The position numbers and the translations under genes are program-made. A DNA stretch of 53,913 bases from an uncultured Clostridia bacterium (GTDB lineage: Bacteria > Bacillota > Clostridia > Christensenellales > CAG-314), in the NCBI GenBank assembly GCA_947623225.1, contig CANQGO010000012.1, positions 1 to 53,913 on the forward strand. Direction: 5' to 3'. Shown here in pieces: positions 45,801 to 53,092 of the stretch. The notes beneath the pieces are model-generated. The model made no database searches, had not been told where the DNA came from, and saw only the letters and a list, made by a program, of their open reading frames with translations. Position 1 is the stretch's first letter, and each line of letters begins with the position of its first letter.

Positions 45801-45879
45801 GTTTGGTGTGTGCCGCGGTACCGCACTCGGGGCAAAACTTGCCCTCGAACTCCTTTCCGCAATTTTTGCAAGTATTCAT
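42868..45879 (-). CDS. multidomain membrane protein: zinc ribbons, membrane helices, InlB-type repeats, DUF6273-like C-terminus
   Basis: A 1003-residue chimeric protein. Residues 1-50 hold two zinc ribbons (CKNCG...CPECG, CPNCG...CSNCG) and should be cytoplasmic. About five membrane segments lie at 73-272. Residues 280-390 resemble a SmpA/BamE-like domain (IQLGDSYARVEKILGEPTTS) with a coiled coil at 315-355. Two to three InlB B-type repeats follow at about 465-680 (GYTFLGWYS, GYTFVGWYS). The last 300 residues match the DUF6273 pattern (TVTFGTYPQS, ITWRIF, WWLRSPDS ... GVVPALNITI), which has a C-type-lectin/sulfatase-like look. It probably senses or binds something outside the cell. It is preceded by a structured leader RNA with a terminator 30 nt before the ribosome-site region. 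Function unknown. Confidence 0.82.
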   Translation of the reverse strand: MNTCKNCGKEFEGKFCPECGTAAHTKPVCPNCGSELNEGAKFCSNCGCDLAAPQAQPAPRSAAVRFDWRRVLRYLPAALFALWAALLWAFYAAPVTKGDGFLIDTVNLYGVLEDDMMSDLFSSTYALIAVAAISCVYAAILAVVYIKGGKRVRNRCTYISFAFHIAIVICAAVFGSALNSYMEGFDDEKGSIVAVVIALTVVFAALQILSIILVRKFPAAECEPKSRQPRAKSHVPSKAKLWLSAHRALVVVLLVVLVLGATVGTVLPVVLGNIFRAGKVDNIQLGDSYARVEKILGEPTTSTETRYLYYSKNVANILKEIEQIEEQAETVTNFSQLSKLQSQLDKLEEELKTLEYKYIQVTFADGKVTSVLLDTKANDEIEDKTKKTESISLSEIPRYAKPENEDIYVSIYYNDGSYQRYKLTNITDSTDQQVFWSDEFGTYTADINYGSEIDVGSVLKVTLDPNGGWLADGESKQQEVVFGYEFSLPVPVKKGYTFLGWYSGDDQITDKNGNSISNDSLFESHKTLTAKYSSAIVYTITYHNVDGANNPNPTSYTVNDYNDFIDLEPATKSGYTFVGWYSDSSLQSKKDIISTSPLRDIELWAKWEYVQYHLTFNYDSNVGDFDGDKPTKYTIEGLTLPRLVGKNGNGHFGIAWRDQTGKIYTNEIPQGTTGDLSLTAMWSGQHNYDSNGRCTICNKLSFVSDDYKTVTFGTYPQSKVEDTALQSMLNAEIQNKLPSSDNANGWTDYGYYIEGEVQSYMWYVDVNYQKDKYRGVYFTSYRPYKTSYSSNAENTYQFDNGYNTNTVYWFKWETITWRIFNNDGGKALIMSDLIIDSQQYYHEDSGTRTIGGKTVYPNNYKESDIRKWLNTDFYNAAFDELSKKFIIQTEVDNSASTTGSSNNQYACENTLDNVFLLSYKEATNSSYGLNSSTRQLKTTDYAQCQGAYTATGSYKGCGWWWLRSPDSTYSYRAYSVGDGGDVGYVYYVSHTDRGVVPALNITI

Positions 45880-45909
45880 AGTTTCCTCCTGTGAAAATAT
45901 ATCGGTAAC

Positions 45910-45942
45910 AAAAAAAGTGCCGCAACTATCGTTGCGACACTT
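45910..45942 (-). terminator. intrinsic terminator inside the leader of the 1003-residue gene
   Basis: On the minus strand AAGTGTCGCAAC and GTTGCGGCACTT pair across GATA, with one U-G wobble, then a T run. It ends 30 nt before the start codon of the gene at 45879 and follows no other minus-strand gene, so it acts as an attenuator or as the end of a small RNA. Confidence 0.85.
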
Positions 45943-46063
45943 GTAGAATATGCGCCTCGATAGTTACCACACTACTATCTTGCAGATCACGCAAAGATAA
46001 AAGACACATAACTCTACCAAAGGAGAGCATGCGAAATCTGCGTTATAAAGATAGTAATGTGGT
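45910..46063 (-). ncRNA. structured leader RNA / attenuator candidate, about 154 nt
   Basis: From the predicted start at 46063 the RNA folds into a 16-bp stem (46048-46063 with 45966-45981, one U-G pair). Inside it lie a second stem GCAGAU/AUCUGC (46036-46041 with 45982-45987), CGCA/UGCG and a small CUCUCC/GGUAGAG hairpin. After it come AACUAUCG (45958-45965) and its perfect complement CGAUAGUU (45924-45931). The latter lies in the terminator, so pairing would break the terminator. GAUAGU in the first stem can instead pair with ACUAUC. The odd pairs are U-G only if the minus strand is transcribed, which supports the orientation. The family is not recognised. It could be a riboswitch-like attenuator or an independent small RNA. 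Confidence 0.65.
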
Positions 46064-46069
46064 ATCTTG

Positions 46070-46098
46070 ATTGTACAACAATCAAAATGAATTGTCAA
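46070..46098 (-). promoter_or_regulatory. near-consensus sigma-A promoter of the structured RNA
   Basis: Minus-strand TTGACA (46093-46098), 17 bp, TACAAT (46070-46075). The predicted +1 falls at the first base of the 16-bp stem. Confidence 0.8.
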
Positions 46099-46127
46099 CA
46101 CCGCGTGGCAAACAATGTCCGGGCGTG

Positions 46128-46156
46128 TTGCAAAAAGGGCGAAAACGTGATACAAT
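46128..46156 (+). promoter_or_regulatory. sigma-A promoter of the 2'-5' RNA ligase family gene
   Basis: TTGCAA (46128-46133), 17 bp, TACAAT (46151-46156). The leader is only about 15 nt and carries GAGGTGG. Divergent from the structured-RNA promoter, 29 bp apart. Confidence 0.65.
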
Positions 46157-46177
46157 ATCTGCAAAAGAGGTGGAAAT

Positions 46178-46717
46178 ATGCGAGTATTTATTGCTATGGA
46201 GATACCGCAGAAGGTGAAGGACAATCTGGAGCGTTCGTCGAGGCAGTTTGCCGAGTACGCCGACGGAGGCAACTTCGTACCGAAGGACAATCTGCACCTG
46301 ACGCTGCACTTTCTGGGCAATGTGACTCCGGACGCGCTCATATACATACAGAGTGCGATGGACTCGGTGCGTGACATGCCCGCTCCGGAGCTTGCCGTGA
46401 TGCAGTTCGCTATGCAGCGGACGGGAGACATAGTATGGGCGAAGATACGGCCATCCGCCCCGCTGACTACGCTGCACGACAGTCTGGGAGAGAGGCTGGA
46501 AGCCAACGGATTCGAGGTGGAGCACCGGGCATACCGTCCACACGTCACGCTGATACGCAAGAAGAGTTTCACGCTGCCCTTCTCGGAAGTGACCAAGAAC
46601 GTGCAGGTATACAACGCGCCCTTCACGGCGGACAGGCTGACGCTGTACGAGAGTGTATTTGAGCGCGGCTCCGTCACCTATCGTCCGCTATACACCGTGC
46701 AACTGCCGAGCGAGTAA
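46178..46717 (+). CDS. thpR: RNA 2',3'-cyclic phosphodiesterase (2'-5' RNA ligase family)
   Basis: A 179-residue 2H phosphoesterase. Both catalytic HxTx motifs are present: HLTLHFLG near residue 46 and HVTLIRK near 125. It starts MRVFIAMEIPQKVKDNLE, typical of ThpR/LigT. Such enzymes open 2',3'-cyclic phosphates on RNA, and some ligate tRNA halves in vitro; the natural substrate is uncertain. GAGGTGG precedes the ATG. Monocistronic. Confidence 0.93.
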   Translation: MRVFIAMEIPQKVKDNLERSSRQFAEYADGGNFVPKDNLHLTLHFLGNVTPDALIYIQSAMDSVRDMPAPELAVMQFAMQRTGDIVWAKIRPSAPLTTLHDSLGERLEANGFEVEHRAYRPHVTLIRKKSFTLPFSEVTKNVQVYNAPFTADRLTLYESVFERGSVTYRPLYTVQLPSE

Positions 46718-46730
46718 CTCACCACTACAA

Positions 46731-46766
46731 AAAAACGACCTATCCTCATTTAATAAGGATAGGTCT
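46731..46766. terminator. bidirectional terminator between thpR and the SMC-like gene
   Basis: GACCTATCCT (46738-46747) pairs with AGGATAGGTC (46757-46766). An A run on the left and TTTTATT on the right let it serve both converging transcripts. Confidence 0.85.
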
Positions 46767-46803
46767 TTTATTATATTATATATCTATAATATATGTCTCT
46801 TGG

Positions 46804-49800
46804 CTACTCGGCGGGTGCGGGACGGGGAGCGTCTCTGGTGCAGTCGGCGACGTAGCACACGTCCACCGCGCTATGCAGCATATCCGAGAGACGCTGTCTG
46901 TCGGCGTTGATACGCTCCTCGAATACGATCCACTTGCAGTCGGTATTGTCCGTATTGGGTATGGCGAGCAAGATAGCCACGTACACAGCCGTCTTGAGTT
47001 CGCTGTCGAGGCTGTCGTAGTCGGTGACTGTCGTACCGTCCTTGACGCTGACGATACAGTCTTGCTCCGTGAGGCGCAGATCTGTGCCGGTGAACACGCT
47101 CAGGTAGCGAGTGGCAGTGAGCAATATGGACTTGATCTTGTCTGCTATGAGCAAGGACACTATCTCGGTATGGCCGAGGGACTCCTTGAGGTTGCTGATG
47201 GTCTTTGCCTCAGCAGCCGCGACGCCCACTCTGGCGCGAGCCGTGCTGGCTGCCACGTAGTGGCTGAGGCGGTGCTTGCGCTGCTCTTCCAACTCCGTCT
47301 GACGCTGTGTGAGCAATGCTATCTCCTGCTCCTTGGCGGTGATCTCCTCTGCCGATACCGTGGGAGCGGGCTGGCTCTGCAGTATGGAGTACAGATTCTC
47401 TATCTTTTCCGACAGGCTCTGGCGCATCGTGTCGAACTCGGTTATAAGCCTACGCAGGTCCTCTACGCTGACGCTCGTGTCCATGGACAGGACCTTGTCC
47501 GCGTCCAGGCCCTTGACGGTCAGATCCGCCTGCAACTCGTTGCGAAGCTCGTCATATTCGCTCACCTTGGAGTCGTACAGCCACTGCGTCTTTTCCAACT
47601 CGAGACGCTTGCGGAATATCTCCTTCTCCAGTGACTGCTCGGACTCGGACAGCATACGGCGTTCGCTCTCCACGTCGCCCAACTCGTAGCGGAACTCGGT
47701 GATAGCCTGTTCTATGTCCTCGCTGCCGGCGTAGCCCTGTGCCTTGGCTGTGGACTCGGCGATCTGCTGTTCGTTGACCTTGATGGTCTTGTCCGCCTCG
47801 ATGATGGCGGCGCGCACGTCGTCCAGGCGCGACTCTATATTTTCCAACTGACGCGTGATGGACTTGTACTGCTCGTAGCCGCTATTCAGCCGCTCGCCTA
47901 TATCCGTCAACTCGTCGCGAAGTTTGTCATTGGTGGAGATGAGCGTGTCTATGGACGCATTGGTATCCGCCAGGCGCGTCTGGTTCTCCTTCAGGTACCC
48001 GAGGCGGCTCTTCAGCGCGGTCAACTTGGCGCGGAGGGACTCGGACGAACGCTTGAGTTCGTTCAACTCAGCCTCGCTGCGTACCGCGTCCTGCTGTACG
48101 TCCAGCAGATACTTGGTGCCGTTGTCCGAGCTGAGTGCTTTCAGGTAGTTGAATACCGTCTCGTTGGTATTTTGCGCCAATATCTCGTTGTAGCGACGGT
48201 TTATATTCTCCTTCTCGTGCTGCAGCGTTTCCATCTCCGCAGCGTTGATCTCTATATGTCTCTTGATCTCCTTGATGGAGCCTTCCAGCTGGTTAGCGCG
48301 CTCCATGAGCAGGTCTCTGTCCAGATTGCGGGTATTGATCTCTTCCGTAAGCGTCGCCACTTCCCGATCGTTGAAGTTGACAGTGACGGCGAATACGCCC
48401 GTCGCGTCGTCGCTGAATACTTTCTGGCTATTCAGATACACTTCGCGCTTGAATTCTTCCTGCTTGCGAAGGAGAGTCTTTTCCTTCTCCGCCTCCAATC
48501 TGCTGCGGGACTGCTCCAGCTGTATCAGGCGGTACTTGTAGTCTTCCAATGCGCGCTCGAGGTTGCGCTGCTTCTCCTTGAGAGAGGTATTGATGGTCTC
48601 CAACTTGGAAAACTTGGTGTCCAGCACCTGCAGTATAGTCTCTCTTGCCTTGAAGGGGGTGACGGTGCGGTCCAACTCCGCTACGGCGCGGAAACGCTTG
48701 ACCTGCACGACTAGATTGCTCTCCTTCTCCGCTATCTGACTCTCCTTGACGGCAAGTTCGCCGCTTATCTTCTCTATCTGCGCATTTACCTCGTCTATCT
48801 TGACGTCTACGCGCACCGCTTCCAGCAACTCGCCTACCGAGCGTGCGGGGATATCGAAGGCGTCCAGGCTCTCCTTGACCTCGCCTATACTTCTCTCCAC
48901 CTGCGCCAGTCTGTCCATATACAACGCTTTCTCGGACAGCAGACGCTCCTGCTGCTCGTTCAAATCGGCAAGTTGCGCATTGAGTTGCTTGTTCTTCTCA
49001 TACAGGGAGGCTATATACGTCAACTCGGCATTGATAGCCTCGATACGGTTGCGCTTGTCCTGCGAGAGGGCGTACTGTCTGTTTTTCTCCTCCAGCTGGC
49101 GGCGGATACCGTTCAATTCGTTTTCCTGCCACTCCAACTCGCCCGTGATCTCGTAGCGGCGGCGTTCGTATGCGTCTCTCTGCTCGGCGATGGTCTGGAG
49201 CGTCTTGATCTTGGGAATGAGCACCTCTATATCGTCATGCAGTCTGACCTTGCTTCTCGCGTCGTCTATGTCCTCCTGACGTGCTATGAGCTGGTTGTAC
49301 TTGCTCTGAGCGGCATTCAACTCGGACAGGATCTCCGAGCGAATGGAGTCCACGTTTTGCTTGGCTCTCAACTCGCCGAGTTGGGCGGTCGCCACGGTTA
49401 TATCCCGCGCGACGGCGTCCAGCTGCGCGTGCACCTCGTCCAACTCCTCGGGGGATGTCTCTTCCGCATCGGCGGCATACTCGCGTATACGACGCATGGC
49501 GTTTTCCTTGAGGCTGCGCGTCTGCTCGTTGGAGAGGGCTATACTCTCTTCTACCTCCTTCAGCAGGCGTATCTCCTCAAACCGACGCAGGTCGCCGTGG
49601 AACGCCTCCACGGTACGATTATTCACATAGCCCATCGCGAGCATGCTCGTGACGGTCGCGCCTACGAGGGACTCTATATACTCTATGGCGTGCGTACGCG
49701 CCACCACCTGATACACGCCGTCCGTCAGCTTTTTCAGCACGGTACGGGCGGTGCCGTCCTCATTGTGCAGACGGCTCAGGGAGTACTTGTCGTCATTGAC

Positions 49801-49980
49801 ATAAAACTCCGTCTCCACGTCGCGCGTGCAATCTGCCTGCTCGAAGCAGTACTCCAGATAGTTGGCGAGTCTGCCTCCGCGCGTAGTGACGACCGGCTTG
49901 AGCTCGCTCGCCGTTCCGAATTCGAACGTTTGTTTTTCGCTTGTTTGCAGGTCGGTAGCTACAACCTTGACTATTCTCAT
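46804..49980 (-). CDS. long SMC/SbcC-like coiled-coil protein lacking a recognisable Walker A motif
   Basis: A 1058-residue protein. A globular N-terminal 150 residues and a C-terminal 130 residues flank about 780 residues of charged heptad-rich coiled coil, the layout of SMC/Rad50/SbcC ATPases. In the N-terminal head the P-loop position reads FGTASELKPVVTTRGGRLANYL, given here as FGTASELKPVV then TTRGGRLANYL, with no GxxxxGK[ST]. The C-terminal head has a signature-like DSLDSELKTAVYVAILLAI and a Walker-B-like KWIVFEERINADR, where DE reads EE. Loss of ATPase activity is inferred. A longer frame opens at a TTG without a ribosome site, whereas AAGGGG precedes the ATG at 49978-49980. It is divergent from dnaD-dnaC, so a chromosome-related role is possible. 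Confidence 0.75.
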   Translation of the reverse strand: MRIVKVVATDLQTSEKQTFEFGTASELKPVVTTRGGRLANYLEYCFEQADCTRDVETEFYVNDDKYSLSRLHNEDGTARTVLKKLTDGVYQVVARTHAIEYIESLVGATVTSMLAMGYVNNRTVEAFHGDLRRFEEIRLLKEVEESIALSNEQTRSLKENAMRRIREYAADAEETSPEELDEVHAQLDAVARDITVATAQLGELRAKQNVDSIRSEILSELNAAQSKYNQLIARQEDIDDARSKVRLHDDIEVLIPKIKTLQTIAEQRDAYERRRYEITGELEWQENELNGIRRQLEEKNRQYALSQDKRNRIEAINAELTYIASLYEKNKQLNAQLADLNEQQERLLSEKALYMDRLAQVERSIGEVKESLDAFDIPARSVGELLEAVRVDVKIDEVNAQIEKISGELAVKESQIAEKESNLVVQVKRFRAVAELDRTVTPFKARETILQVLDTKFSKLETINTSLKEKQRNLERALEDYKYRLIQLEQSRSRLEAEKEKTLLRKQEEFKREVYLNSQKVFSDDATGVFAVTVNFNDREVATLTEEINTRNLDRDLLMERANQLEGSIKEIKRHIEINAAEMETLQHEKENINRRYNEILAQNTNETVFNYLKALSSDNGTKYLLDVQQDAVRSEAELNELKRSSESLRAKLTALKSRLGYLKENQTRLADTNASIDTLISTNDKLRDELTDIGERLNSGYEQYKSITRQLENIESRLDDVRAAIIEADKTIKVNEQQIAESTAKAQGYAGSEDIEQAITEFRYELGDVESERRMLSESEQSLEKEIFRKRLELEKTQWLYDSKVSEYDELRNELQADLTVKGLDADKVLSMDTSVSVEDLRRLITEFDTMRQSLSEKIENLYSILQSQPAPTVSAEEITAKEQEIALLTQRQTELEEQRKHRLSHYVAASTARARVGVAAAEAKTISNLKESLGHTEIVSLLIADKIKSILLTATRYLSVFTGTDLRLTEQDCIVSVKDGTTVTDYDSLDSELKTAVYVAILLAIPNTDNTDCKWIVFEERINADRQRLSDMLHSAVDVCYVADCTRDAPRPAPAE

Positions 49981-50157
49981 CTGGCACCCCTTGCCCTGTC
50001 CCGTCGCCCTGCGCATTTGTTCGGAAATAAGGTTGATTGTAATCGCGATTTGTGTTACAATACCATGTGAACGCAGATGACCGATGCAACGCTCGGCGAA
50101 TCGGGCGGATAGTTTCCGCAAATGTCCGCACTTCGGCAAACAATTTGCTTATTTTAT

Positions 50158-50186
50158 ATTATAACGCATTGATGGAAAATAATCAA
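50158..50186 (-). promoter_or_regulatory. sigma-A promoter of the SMC-like gene
   Basis: Minus-strand TTGATT (50181-50186), 17 bp, TATAAT (50158-50163). The leader to the chosen ATG is about 170 nt and has no other clear feature. No equally good rightward promoter for the dnaD gene was found in this space. Confidence 0.6.
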
Positions 50187-50211
50187 TACTTTCTTTACAA
50201 AAGGGGTAAAT

Positions 50212-51651
50212 ATGGCATTCTGTATCAAGGAGAAGCAAGTGATAGACGCGGGATACACCGCCGTCGAGAACAAGTTCATCATAGATTTTCTGCCGGACGC
50301 ACCGCAGAAGTGCGCCGCGGTCTATCTGCTGGGGCTTACGCTGTCCGACAGCAACGGTGATGACAATTCCTGCGCGACTATCGCCGCCAAACTCGACCTG
50401 ACCGAGACGGAAGTGCTGGAAGCGTTCCGCTACTGGGAGGAGTTGGGACTGGTAACCGTGCTGGAAGACGAGCCCGTGCAGATACTGTACCACACCCTGC
50501 GCAACCGCTCCGGCAGCGTCAAGAAGATCAATATCAACAAGTATGCCAAGTTTTCCGACGCCATGCAGGCCATCATCACGGGCAGAATGATCACCACGGC
50601 GGAGTACAAGCAGTACTACACTTTTCTCGAAGAGACTACATTCCAGCCCGAGGCCCTGCTGTATATAGCGAAATACTGCGCCGAGCTGAAGGGCACGTCC
50701 ATCACCTACCCATACATACTCACCGTCGCGCGCAATCAGATAGTGCGCGGAGCCACAACTCTCGCCACCGTCTCGGACAATCTGAACAGTCAGCAAAAAT
50801 ACGACGAGGATCTGAAACCGGTGCTGAAAGCCCTCCATTCCAATCGCAGCATAGACTACAACGACCGCGTGCTGTACGAGAAGTGGACCAAGGACTACGG
50901 CTTCACGCTGGACACCATCATCGCCGTTGCCAAGGAGTGCCGCACGGGCGGCATGGGCAGACTGGACGCCAAGCTATCGGAATACTACCGCAAGGGCGCA
51001 CTCTCCGCCAAGGAGATAGCCGACTACGAGGAGCAGAAAACCAGGCTGTTCGAGTTAGCGCGCTCTGTTACCAAGTCCATAGGCGTATACTACCAGAGTC
51101 TGGACGCGGTAGTGGACGAATACATAGTGAACTGGCTCAGACGCGGCTTTGACGAAGAGACCATACTCGCCATAGCCAAGTACTGCTTCAAGAGCGGCAT
51201 ACGCACGCTGGCAGGCGTCCACTCCATCATGGACAAGCTGTACAAAAACGGCGTAGTCGATCTCAACTCGCTGAACGGGTATCTGAGTTCCGTCGCCGCT
51301 ACCGACTCCGTCATACAGGGGATATTGTCCCGCTGCGGACTGGACAGACACACCACTGCCAACGACAGACTGCTCTTCCGCACCTGGACGGAGGACTGGA
51401 ATATGCCCATAGACCTCGTAGAGTATGTGGCGGACCTGTCCGCCGGCACCGCCTCTCCGATGGCGTATGTGAACAGGATCCTGTCCGACTACAAGCGTAA
51501 CGGCGTACGCAGCGTGGCTCAGGCTGCCGAGTACAAACAAGCCGCCACCGTCACCGCCGCGACCATAGGCGGCAGGGAGATAGAACGCAGACACTACACC
51601 GATGAAGAGATAAGCGCGTTGTTTACCGTGCTGGACGAAACGGAGGAATGA
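50212..51651 (+). CDS. dnaD: DnaD-domain replication-initiation protein with repeated DnaB_2/DnaD modules
   Basis: A 479-residue primosome protein. DnaD-type proteins remodel DNA and help load the replicative helicase at origins and stalled forks. The N-terminal 110 residues are a winged-helix-like domain (AATIAAKLDLTETEVLEAFR type). After it, four related helical modules with the DnaD C-terminal pattern (EALLYIAKYC, DTIIAVAKEC, ETILAIAKYC, DLVEYVADLS, each followed by a YILTVARNQI-like helix) occur at about 130-190, 215-275, 300-355 and 390-440. Most DnaD proteins carry one or two such modules. The ATG follows AAAAGGGG. It is coupled to the dnaC-like gene. Confidence 0.87.
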   Translation: MAFCIKEKQVIDAGYTAVENKFIIDFLPDAPQKCAAVYLLGLTLSDSNGDDNSCATIAAKLDLTETEVLEAFRYWEELGLVTVLEDEPVQILYHTLRNRSGSVKKININKYAKFSDAMQAIITGRMITTAEYKQYYTFLEETTFQPEALLYIAKYCAELKGTSITYPYILTVARNQIVRGATTLATVSDNLNSQQKYDEDLKPVLKALHSNRSIDYNDRVLYEKWTKDYGFTLDTIIAVAKECRTGGMGRLDAKLSEYYRKGALSAKEIADYEEQKTRLFELARSVTKSIGVYYQSLDAVVDEYIVNWLRRGFDEETILAIAKYCFKSGIRTLAGVHSIMDKLYKNGVVDLNSLNGYLSSVAATDSVIQGILSRCGLDRHTTANDRLLFRTWTEDWNMPIDLVEYVADLSAGTASPMAYVNRILSDYKRNGVRSVAQAAEYKQAATVTAATIGGREIERRHYTDEEISALFTVLDETEE

Positions 51652-52547
51652 TGAACAAGCAACAGATACTGCAAGCGGCTCAACGCGTCATCGACGAACG
51701 CCGCTATCATGCCGAAGAAAAAGTAATGCACACGCTGAACGTACTGCGCCGCGATCCCGAATGGGCAAGCACTGAGCAGCAACTGCGCGCTCTGCAGGTA
51801 GACATAGCCATGCACGGTTGCAGCGACTCGCTGCGCGAGCAGGAGAGTGCGCTGCACGCACGTCTGGACGAGTTGACCGAGCGTGCAGGTATATCCCCGG
51901 ACGAACTGACGCCCCACTACTGCTGTGACAAGTGCAACGACACCGGCTACGTCGACGGCGCACACTGCACATGTCTCCAACAGGAGATCCGCGCCATCAT
52001 CATAGCCGACAGCGACCTGCCGGACAAGACATATACCTTCGAAAACAGCACCGAGACGGACCGACACAACAAGACCGTCTACCGCTACGCTCGCGAACTG
52101 TGCCACGACGGCAAGCGCAACCTGCTGCTGGTAGGCAATGTAGGCACCGGCAAGACATATCTGCTCACCGCCTGCGCCAGCCTGTGCGCGCAACTGGACA
52201 AAAGCGTGCTGTATATAACGGCGTATTCGCTGAACAATGCCTTTCTGAATGCACATCTCGCCGGCAGCGAGAGCAAAGACGCACTGCTGGACAGCCTGAC
52301 GGACGTGGACATACTGCTCATAGACGATCTGGGTACGGAGAAAAAGTATCGAAACATATCTGCCGAATACCTCTTCGTATTGCTCAACGAGCGCATGACT
52401 CACGGCAGACAGACCTTCATATCCACCAACTTTTCCCTGCAAGACCTGCGCAGTGCCTACGACGAGCGTATATTTTCCCGTCTCGCCGACCAACGCTCCA
52501 CTCTCGTGGCGCAGCTGGTAGGCAAAGACAAACGCCTCTCGCACTGA
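51651..52547 (+). CDS. dnaC: DnaC/DnaI-type helicase loader ATPase
   Basis: A 298-residue AAA+ protein that loads the replicative DnaB helicase. The N-terminal 80 residues are helical. A zinc motif follows (CCDKCNDTGYVDGAHCTC, about 90-107). The AAA+ core has Walker A GNVGTGKTYL near 162, Walker B DILLIDDLG near 222, a sensor-1 FISTNFS and an arginine-finger region ERIFSRL. Two ATGs lie in tandem; the one at 51651 is 4 nt after GGAGG and shares a base with the dnaD stop, so it is preferred to the one at 51648. Pairing with dnaD fits Gram-positive primosome organisation. Confidence 0.92.
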   Translation: MNKQQILQAAQRVIDERRYHAEEKVMHTLNVLRRDPEWASTEQQLRALQVDIAMHGCSDSLREQESALHARLDELTERAGISPDELTPHYCCDKCNDTGYVDGAHCTCLQQEIRAIIIADSDLPDKTYTFENSTETDRHNKTVYRYARELCHDGKRNLLLVGNVGTGKTYLLTACASLCAQLDKSVLYITAYSLNNAFLNAHLAGSESKDALLDSLTDVDILLIDDLGTEKKYRNISAEYLFVLLNERMTHGRQTFISTNFSLQDLRSAYDERIFSRLADQRSTLVAQLVGKDKRLSH

Positions 52548-52562
52548 GACCGCCCATATCTC

Positions 52563-52597
52563 CGCACCCCTCGGCAACCGCTCTGCGGGTGCTTTTC
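52563..52597 (+). terminator. weak intrinsic terminator after dnaC
   Basis: GCACCC (52564-52569) pairs with GGGTGC (52587-52592) with a large imperfect loop, followed by TTTT. Confidence 0.5.
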
Positions 52598-52600
52598 ATA

Positions 52601-52634
52601 AAACAAAGGACCGCCGTGCAACACGACAGTCCTT
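52601..52634 (-). terminator. intrinsic terminator of the zinc-ribbon membrane-protein gene
   Basis: AAGGAC (52606-52611) and GTCCTT (52629-52634) form the base and CGTG/CACG the upper stem. On the minus strand the hairpin is followed by TGTTTT. Confidence 0.65.
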
Positions 52635-52652
52635 ATATTTTTCTGTGATCGC

Positions 52653-52982
52653 CTAAGCCAGTGCGGCGACTAAAACGATTATATAGACAAACACGGTTAT
52701 AAAAGATATTGCCACTGAAGCAATGGAAATTATCAATCCCGCCAGAGCCAATCCCGAGCCGCCTTCGCCCGTCTCGCGAATTTGCTTACGTGCAATAATA
52801 GAACATATCAAACCCGCAATGGATACAAAAAAGGAAAGGATAAAGCCCACGATCGCAAGAGTGTTTGTCTTATTCGGATTTCCTTGTGTCGCCGGACTAT
52901 TGTTTGTTCCCGTCGGACAACCGCATTTCGGACAAGCAGACGCGTGCTCATAGATTTCGTTTCCGCAATTTTTACAATACAT
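52653..52982 (-). CDS. zinc-ribbon DUF4190-type two-helix membrane protein
   Basis: A 109-residue protein with an N-terminal zinc ribbon (CKNCG...CPKCG), a Pro/Asn-rich linker and two membrane segments at about 41-64 and 78-105. The segments are joined by RKQIRETGEGGSGLALAGL, the pattern of the DUF4190 family. Function unknown; the ribbon should be cytoplasmic. GGAGG lies 8 nt before the ATG. It is read from the strong promoter at 53164-53192, whose spacer is a palindrome, so the adjacent XRE protein probably represses it. The leader is about 175 nt and contains a 12-codon open frame. Confidence 0.85.
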   Translation of the reverse strand: MYCKNCGNEIYEHASACPKCGCPTGTNNSPATQGNPNKTNTLAIVGFILSFFVSIAGLICSIIARKQIRETGEGGSGLALAGLIISIASVAISFITVFVYIIVLVAALA

Positions 52983-53092
52983 AAATTTTTCCTCCGTTTT
53001 TTATTACATATCGGCAACCGCTCTGTCGCACGATATAAAAATTCAATAAGTCGCTATTGCCATTTACCTTTTGATCATTGCTTGAGAAGTTC

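Noticed and set aside
45961-46080. Miniature inverted-repeat transposable element
   Set aside because: No target-site duplication was found, the ends coincide with a promoter start, and the non-Watson-Crick pairs are U-G only as minus-strand RNA, which fits a structured transcript better.
48973-50070. 365-codon plus-strand frame opposite the SMC-like gene
   Set aside because: No ribosome site or known domain; the antisense coiled-coil frame explains the open frame.
49981-50139. 53-codon N-terminal extension of the SMC-like protein
   Set aside because: It begins at a TTG without a ribosome site and has no head-domain similarity.
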